Positions 13,858 through 18,022 of a stretch of DNA of 18,022 nt are shown one piece after another. Position numbers and translations under genes: made by a program. Below the pieces are notes generated by a model that saw nothing but the letters and a program-made list of their open reading frames with translations, did no database searches and was not told where the DNA came from. Position 1 is the first letter of the stretch. The number at the start of each line of letters is the position of its first letter. The DNA comes from an uncultured Collinsella sp. (GTDB lineage: Bacteria; Actinomycetota; Coriobacteriia; Coriobacteriales; Coriobacteriaceae). Location of the stretch: the NCBI GenBank assembly GCA_900757465.1, contig CAAENY010000135.1, positions 1-18,022 of the forward strand, in the 5' to 3' direction.

Positions 13858-14799
13858 ATGTCAGAATTCATTAGGCCTCAGGTTCAGGTCGAAGAGATCA
13901 ACGAGACGTCTGCTCGTGTCTCCGTCGAGCCGCTCGAGCGTGGCTACGGCGATACGCTGGGTAACTCCCTTCGTCGCGTACTTCTGTCCTCGCTCGAGGG
14001 TGCCGCCGTCGAGGCTATTCAGATCGATGGTGCACAGCACGAGTTCATGACCATCCCTAACATGGTCGAGGATGTCACCGACATCGTCCTGAATGTCAAG
14101 GGTCTTGTCTTCAGGGCTCTCGGCACGACCGACGAGGCGACCGCCACCATCTCGGTTGACGGCCCCTGCGAGGTCACCGGTGCGGACTTCTTTATTCCGT
14201 CCGAGTTTGAGCTGGTCAACCCCGAGCAGCACATCGCTACGCTCACCGAGGGTGGCCATCTCACCATGAGCATGCGCATCGGCTATGGCCGCGGCTATGT
14301 TTCTGGCGAGGCCAACAAGCGCGACAACGATCCCATCGGTGTGATCCACGTCGACTCGCTGTACTCGCCGGTTTCCCGTTGCGCCAAGCTCGTTGAGGCT
14401 TGCCGTGTCGGTCAGCACACCGACTACGACCGCCTTGTCCTCGAGATCGAGACCAACGGCTCCATCGCCCCGCGCGACGCCGTGGTCCAGGCTGCCAATA
14501 TCATCAACCAGCATATGGCCGCCTTTATGAACCTTGCCGAGACCCCCGAGGTCGAGGAGGAGGCTTCGATCTTCGCTCCCGAGGTCACCAACGACAACGC
14601 CGAGCTGGACAAGCAGATTGAGGATCTGGACCTTTCCGTCCGTTCCTACAACTGCCTTAAGCGCGCCAGCATTCACTCGGTCCGTCAGCTCGTTGAGTTC
14701 TCGGAGAACGATCTGCTCAACATCCGTAACTTCGGTGTTAAGTCGATCGAGGAAGTGAAGGACAAGCTTGAGTCCATGGGCCTGAGCCTGAAGGCTTAA
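13858..14799 (+). CDS. rpoA: RNA polymerase alpha subunit
   Basis: A 313-residue alpha subunit. The N-terminal domain (about 1-230) dimerises and holds the polymerase core; RGYGDTLGNSLRRVLLSSLEGAAV is its signature. An acidic linker (about 230-250) leads to the C-terminal domain, with RSYNCLKRASIHSVRQL and FGVKSIEEVKDKL, the DNA UP-element and activator-binding surface. Length is normal. The ATG follows GGAGGT at 13846-13851. It lies between rpsD and rplQ as in nearly all bacteria. Confidence 0.98.
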   Translation: MSEFIRPQVQVEEINETSARVSVEPLERGYGDTLGNSLRRVLLSSLEGAAVEAIQIDGAQHEFMTIPNMVEDVTDIVLNVKGLVFRALGTTDEATATISVDGPCEVTGADFFIPSEFELVNPEQHIATLTEGGHLTMSMRIGYGRGYVSGEANKRDNDPIGVIHVDSLYSPVSRCAKLVEACRVGQHTDYDRLVLEIETNGSIAPRDAVVQAANIINQHMAAFMNLAETPEVEEEASIFAPEVTNDNAELDKQIEDLDLSVRSYNCLKRASIHSVRQLVEFSENDLLNIRNFGVKSIEEVKDKLESMGLSLKA

Positions 14800-14829
14800 T
14801 GCTTCGCATATTTGAGGAGAAACTAGACC

Positions 14830-15297
14830 ATGCGTCACAACGTTAAGAAGGGCCTGAAGCTCGGCACCGATGCGAGCCACACCAAGGCCATGAAGAAGAG
14901 CCTTGCTAAGGCCCTCTTCGAGAACGACCGCATCAAGACCACCGAGACCCGCGCTAAGGCGCTGCGTTCGGTCGTCGATCCGATCATCACCTGGGCCAAG
15001 AAGGGCGACCTGCACTCTCGTCGTCTGGCTATCGCCAAGCTCGGCGATAAGCAGCTCGTTGCCGAGATCTTCGACAAGGCTGCTCAGGGCATGTGGCAGG
15101 ACCGCAACGGCGGTTACACCCGCATCATGAAGCTCGGTAACCGCAAGGGCGACAACGCTCCCATCGTTATCATGGAGCTCGTCACCGAGCCTTGCACGCC
15201 TAAGGCCAAGAAGGCAGCTCCGGCCCCCAAGAAGGCCGCTGCTCCCAAGAAGGTCGAGGCCGTCGAGGAGGCTCCTGCTGAGGAGACCGCCGAGTAG
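14830..15297 (+). CDS. rplQ: 50S ribosomal protein L17 with C-terminal tail
   Basis: The first ~120 residues are a standard L17 (MRHNVKKGLKLGTDASHTKAMKKSLAKALF, TTETRAKALRSVVDPIITWAKKG, GGYTRIMKL). A 30-35 residue tail of Ala, Lys and Pro followed by Glu-rich residues extends it to 155; similar low-complexity tails are known in actinobacterial L17. L17 lies near the peptide exit tunnel. GAGGAG at 14814-14819 serves the ATG. A strong terminator 26 bp after the stop ends the operon. Confidence 0.97.
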   Translation: MRHNVKKGLKLGTDASHTKAMKKSLAKALFENDRIKTTETRAKALRSVVDPIITWAKKGDLHSRRLAIAKLGDKQLVAEIFDKAAQGMWQDRNGGYTRIMKLGNRKGDNAPIVIMELVTEPCTPKAKKAAPAPKKAAAPKKVEAVEEAPAEETAE

Positions 15298-15323
15298 ACA
15301 TTCCGTCTGCATAGGCTATATTC

Positions 15324-15354
15324 GAGGGGTACGTTCGCGTACCCCTCTTTTTTT
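15324..15354 (+). terminator. Rho-independent terminator of the ribosomal cluster
   Basis: GAGGGGTACG (15324-15333) pairs perfectly with CGTACCCCTC (15338-15347) around a TTCG loop, followed by seven T (15348-15354). It is the strongest terminator in the window. Confidence 0.95.
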
Positions 15355-15389
15355 GTTGCGATACCGTTGCTTGTTTGTAGGGAGCGCCC

Positions 15390-16214
15390 ATGACTGCGCC
15401 GTCTGATTTCAATTCGACCCCCGAGCTCGACGCCACCCTTGTATTTCGTGTGGCCTATGATGGCTCCTCCTATAGCGGATTTGCCGAGCAGCCGGGCCAG
15501 ACGACGGTTGCGGGTGAGTTGCGCCGTGCAATCGAGACGTTGCTGCGCCGACCAATCGATCTGACGTGCGCGGGGCGTACCGATGCCGGCGTGCATGCGG
15601 TGGCCCAATACATCAGCGTGCCCGTAACGGACGCTGAGCTTGCGTGTACGCGCCGTAGGTGGCTGAGGGCTATGGATGCCCTGCTGCCCAAAGATATCGC
15701 CATAAACGAGGTCTACAGGGCCCGTAAAGGCTTTTCTGCGCGCTTTGACGCGCGCTCTCGCACTTACACCTATCGCATTGCCGACCGTGACGCGCGGCCC
15801 GTGCTGTCACGCGGTGCCGTGTGGTGGCATCGCTATCCCCTCGACGTCGATGCGATGGCGGCCGCCTGCCCTGCGCTTATGGGCGAGCAGGACTTTAAGA
15901 GCTTTTGCAAGGTCGCCTCTGCCGTGGGAAAGCCTACGCACCGTTGTGTAATGCGTGCCGAGTTTGGTCATGAGGTCGCCTTTGGCGAGGACATCCTCAC
16001 GTTTACCATTGAGGGCAACGCGTTTTTACATTCGATGGTGCGAACCATTGTGGGCACCCTCGTCGAGATCGGCATGCATCGCCGCGATCCCGAGTGGATG
16101 CGCGAGGTAATTGATGCCTGCGATCGCTCCGCTGCCGGTCCTACGGCGCCCGCATGCGGTCTTACCTTTATGGGTGTGGACTACGACCCCACCGAGCTTG
16201 TGGCGCTCGATTAG
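15390..16214 (+). CDS. truA: tRNA pseudouridine synthase A
   Basis: A 274-residue TruA with VAYDGSSYSGFAEQPG near the N-terminus, CAGRTDAGVHA holding the catalytic aspartate, the FDARSRTYTYRI segment and the C-terminal NAFLHSMVRTIVGTLVEIG signature. It makes pseudouridine at positions 38-40 of the tRNA anticodon arm. About 15-20 residues precede the conserved start; ATG 15390 with GTAGGGAG upstream is the best choice. It follows rplQ, a common order in Gram-positive bacteria, but the terminator between them means it has its own or read-through expression. Confidence 0.95.
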   Translation: MTAPSDFNSTPELDATLVFRVAYDGSSYSGFAEQPGQTTVAGELRRAIETLLRRPIDLTCAGRTDAGVHAVAQYISVPVTDAELACTRRRWLRAMDALLPKDIAINEVYRARKGFSARFDARSRTYTYRIADRDARPVLSRGAVWWHRYPLDVDAMAAACPALMGEQDFKSFCKVASAVGKPTHRCVMRAEFGHEVAFGEDILTFTIEGNAFLHSMVRTIVGTLVEIGMHRRDPEWMREVIDACDRSAAGPTAPACGLTFMGVDYDPTELVALD

Positions 16215-16333
16215 GGAAGTGACTGCCTGACGGCGATCTTTGTGTGCGGTGCCTGTGGGCGGGGCGTGTGCAACATCTGTTCTTGACGTGCATCGCGACG
16301 GGCGACCGCCCGCATTAATTGACGGGGTGTACC
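16215..16333. other. truA to glycosyltransferase-like gene gap
   Basis: Holds a TTGACG hexamer (16283-16288) with no matching -10 at standard spacing and a small CGGGC/GCCCG hairpin near 16299-16312. No terminator with a T-run was seen after truA, so the downstream gene may be partly read from the truA transcript. Confidence 0.35.
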
Positions 16334-17410
16334 ATGAACGGCAGTTTGTTACTAGCTGTCGAGAGGACGGAAAACTTGGTTCGACGTGGTTCGCATCCGC
16401 GACTTTCGGTGATCCTGATTGTTGAGGGTTCGCCCAGCTATGCGATGCGCGCCCTCGAGAGTGTCCAGAACCAAGACCTCTACGATTTGCAAATTGTCGT
16501 CGTTTGCTGCGGTGTGGTAGCTGGTGTGCACCATTCGCTCGAAGTTGCTGCCGGCAGAGACATTCATATTGATTTGATTGATGTTGAGGACCCAGCGCCT
16601 GGCGCCTGCCTGCGTGCCGGCTTTGCGGCTTCGCGCGGCTCCCAGATCATTGCGATGAATGCCAATGAGTGGTTTGCGCCGCAGTCCCTTTCGCAGATGG
16701 TCGAAAGCTCCTGCGACGATTCGGCTGACATCGTGTTTCCCTCTGTTTCGCTCGATCGCTACGATGTTCACCGCGAGCGTCATTCCCGAGTTTTGGACGC
16801 GACATCCGTTTCTGAAGATGAGGACCAGGCGGCTTGCCTGACCCTATTGGTCTCCTGTGGTTTAATCCGACAGACCTCTGGCGTGCTGTATGATCGCGTC
16901 CTCTTTGAGGCGTGCCTTGCGCATGGCGATGCATTTCGCACGGTGTCTTTTTTGACGTTCGCGCTTTCGCAGGCAAAGCGCGTTTCGGGATGTGGCCGTG
17001 CCCGTTTTCATGCAGTGGCGCCGTCGATTACGGAGACGTTTGACCCCACGATGTTTGCCAGGCTTTCTGATGATATCGGGGCGCTCGACAGGCTTGTCGA
17101 CTCGCTTGCCGTCGCGGGCGGTAGCGATCAGTTGAAACTGGTCTGCCAGCGGTATTACTACGCCGGTCTGGTCGCCTGCATCGAAAATTTGTGTCTGAGC
17201 CCCCATGGGGTGTCTTCAATAGAGCGTTCGGCTCGTTTGCATGATATGCTCGAAGCACAGCGTACCCGTCAGATGGTTGCGGCCCTTAAGGGCAATCATC
17301 GTGGCCTAGGGCTGCTCTATGGTTCGATAGCCAGCGCCAAGCCCACGCGGTGTGCGTTGTATACGCATCTGGCGGCCTTTTTCAACCGTTCGGGCGCCAA
17401 GACTATCTAG
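16334..17410 (+). CDS. Degenerate glycosyltransferase family 2-like protein
   Basis: A 358-residue protein whose first ~120 residues align by pattern with GT-A family 2 transferases: LSVILIVEGSPSYAMRALES (24-43) then VQNQDLYDLQIVVVCCG (44-60), then ACLRAGFAASRG (91-102). The acidic residues expected in active enzymes are replaced: CC at 58-59 where VDDGS-type motifs have DD, and MNANEWF at 108-114 where the LDSDDW-type metal motif occurs. The remaining ~240 residues are mostly helical-looking with no motif I recognise, and no membrane segment or signal peptide. It is probably catalytically impaired or uses a different chemistry. ATG 16334 with GGGGTG upstream is preferred to TTG 16319. Confidence 0.6.
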   Translation: MNGSLLLAVERTENLVRRGSHPRLSVILIVEGSPSYAMRALESVQNQDLYDLQIVVVCCGVVAGVHHSLEVAAGRDIHIDLIDVEDPAPGACLRAGFAASRGSQIIAMNANEWFAPQSLSQMVESSCDDSADIVFPSVSLDRYDVHRERHSRVLDATSVSEDEDQAACLTLLVSCGLIRQTSGVLYDRVLFEACLAHGDAFRTVSFLTFALSQAKRVSGCGRARFHAVAPSITETFDPTMFARLSDDIGALDRLVDSLAVAGGSDQLKLVCQRYYYAGLVACIENLCLSPHGVSSIERSARLHDMLEAQRTRQMVAALKGNHRGLGLLYGSIASAKPTRCALYTHLAAFFNRSGAKTI

Positions 17411-17419
17411 TAGCGTGAT

Positions 17420-17453
17420 TTTCGAAATAAATTGCATGGAATTGTTTCGAAAT
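17420..17453. repeat. Two TTTCGAAAT repeats, 25 bp apart
   Basis: TTTCGAAAT occurs at 17420-17428 and 17445-17453; the TTTCGAAA core is itself palindromic. With the AATT...AATT between them the whole block is a weak inverted repeat. It lies just after the glycosyltransferase-like stop, in an AT-rich tract upstream of argR. It may be a terminator-like fold or paired protein sites. Confidence 0.35.
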
Positions 17454-17462
17454 GCGTTCTTA

Positions 17463-17492
17463 TTCACTAAAACCTTCAAATAGCGCTAAACT
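17463..17492 (+). promoter_or_regulatory. Probable argR promoter
   Basis: TTCACT at 17463-17468 (4 of 6 to TTGACA), an 18-bp spacer and TAAACT at 17487-17492 (4 of 6 to TATAAT), in a clearly AT-rich tract. The predicted transcript start falls inside the palindrome at 17496-17512. Confidence 0.45.
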
Positions 17493-17495
17493 ATT

Positions 17496-17512
17496 CAATC
17501 ACTAAGTGATTG
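17496..17512. promoter_or_regulatory. 17-bp perfect palindrome, likely operator of argR
   Basis: CAATCACTAAGTGATTG is an 8+1+8 perfect dyad placed over the predicted transcription start, where a repressor would block transcription. It does not match the usual ARG box (TGAAT-n4-ATTCA), though ATTCA occurs just upstream at 17493-17497. Autoregulation by ArgR or control by another dimeric repressor are both possible. Confidence 0.5.
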
Positions 17513-17542
17513 TCTCCACCATCTTTTGGAGTGAGGTTTTGT

Positions 17543-17980
17543 ATGGCCAAAAAACGCAATGGGCGCCAGGATGCCATTAGAGATATTGTTCGCAATAAGG
17601 ACGTACGCACGCAGCGCGTTTTGGTAGACGAGCTTCGCGCCATGGGTTTCGATTGCACGCAGGCGACCGTTTCGCGCGATATCGCGGACATGGGACTGCG
17701 TAAGCTCCCCGAGGGCATCTATGTCCTTGCCGAGGACCTGCATCTGCAGCGCATGGTATCCGAGTTGGTTACCGGCGTACTGCGCACCGATAATCTGGTT
17801 ATGATCAAGGCACAGCCCGGTACGGCTTCTGGTATTGCCGCAGCTGTCGATGCTGCGGAGCTGCCCGACGTGCTCGGCTCGCTTGCCGGCAACGACACGA
17901 TCTTGGTCATTGCGCAGACGGCCGAGGACGGCGAGCGCCTTGAGGCGCTCATCAACAAGCTGAGTAACTCTCGCAAGTAG
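17543..17980 (+). CDS. argR: Arginine repressor ArgR
   Basis: A 145-residue ArgR, which in its family forms hexamers that bind ARG boxes when arginine is present. The N-terminal winged-helix domain (about 1-65) shows QATVSRDIADMGLRKLPEG, and the C-terminal domain (about 75-145) shows QPGTASGIAAAVDAAELPDVLGSLAGNDTILVI. The arginine-contacting pair read as DD in E. coli ArgR is ND here (residues 117-118). ATG 17543 follows GGAGTGAGG (17528-17536) and gives the usual N-terminus; the upstream in-frame start would add 11 residues overlapping the operator. No arginine genes are in the window. Confidence 0.92.
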   Translation: MAKKRNGRQDAIRDIVRNKDVRTQRVLVDELRAMGFDCTQATVSRDIADMGLRKLPEGIYVLAEDLHLQRMVSELVTGVLRTDNLVMIKAQPGTASGIAAAVDAAELPDVLGSLAGNDTILVIAQTAEDGERLEALINKLSNSRK

Positions 17981-18022
17981 GGGAGTAGTGGCGCTGCTAC
18001 TGCGCCGATTGTTGCTATAGGT
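17981..18022. other. Window end, argR downstream region
   Basis: A short GGCGC (17990-17994) / GCGCC (18002-18006) stem follows argR. No T-run is visible before the window ends, so terminator status is open, and no gene start is visible. Confidence 0.3.

Noticed and set aside
13861..15312. 483-residue open frame antisense to rpoA and rplQ
   Set aside because: It mirrors two certain genes and is low-complexity and hydrophobic-repetitive; long antisense frames are expected with this codon usage. The same holds for antisense frames over 3225-4547, 8976-10361 and 676-1677.
16240..16425. 61-codon frame starting ATG... before the glycosyltransferase-like gene
   Set aside because: It overlaps the start of that gene in another frame, lacks a ribosome site and has no recognisable pattern.
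1..18022. CRISPR arrays, insertion sequences, phage or toxin-antitoxin genes
   Set aside because: No spaced direct repeats, transposase or integrase motifs, or small gene pairs of that kind were seen on either strand.

Overview
The window reads as a chromosomal segment from a high-GC, Gram-positive, anaerobic gut-type bacterium, most likely a member of the Coriobacteriia such as Collinsella. That placement is an inference from codon and GC style, zinc-free S4, zinc-type S14, the L17 tail and the neighbouring purine/molybdenum genes. No database search was run. Two housekeeping blocks meet at about position 5140-5450.

Region 1 (1-5135) is the tail of an anaerobic purine (urate/xanthine) catabolism and selenium-dependent molybdenum hydroxylase cluster. 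It starts inside a YgeW-type carbamoyltransferase, followed by a rho-independent terminator. Then come mocA/ygfJ (molybdenum cofactor nucleotidyltransferase) and hyuA (dihydropyrimidinase/hydantoinase). yqeC runs convergent to hyuA, with overlapping stop codons. Divergent from yqeC are a YqeB (EF2563-family) gene and an XdhC/CoxI-family gene. MocA, YqeC, YqeB and XdhC are maturation factors for a molybdenum hydroxylase whose own subunits are not in this window. YgeW and HyuA would handle ring-opened or carbamoyl intermediates.

Region 2 (5136-5447) is a 312-bp gene-free junction. It holds a 15-bp perfect inverted repeat followed by a T-run, then a good sigma-70-like promoter and a leader of about 135 nt.

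Region 3 (5448-15297) is the distal part of the spc operon and the whole alpha operon: rplE, rpsN, rpsH, rplF, rplR, rpsE, rpmD, rplO, secY, adk, map, then infA, rpmJ, rpsM, rpsK, rpsD, rpoA, rplQ, ended by a strong terminator at 15324-15354. The S10 operon and the start of spc (rplN, rplX) are not upstream of rplE as in most bacteria. A nested palindrome of about 130 bp lies between map and infA, and several gaps carry clear hairpins.

Region 4 (15390-18022) holds truA, a glycosyltransferase-2-like gene that has lost its usual catalytic aspartates, and argR preceded by a promoter and a 17-bp palindrome.

I found no phage, insertion sequence, CRISPR array, tRNA or rRNA, and no obvious new defence system. 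The most interesting items are the spc-operon breakpoint, the map-infA palindrome and the degenerate glycosyltransferase.
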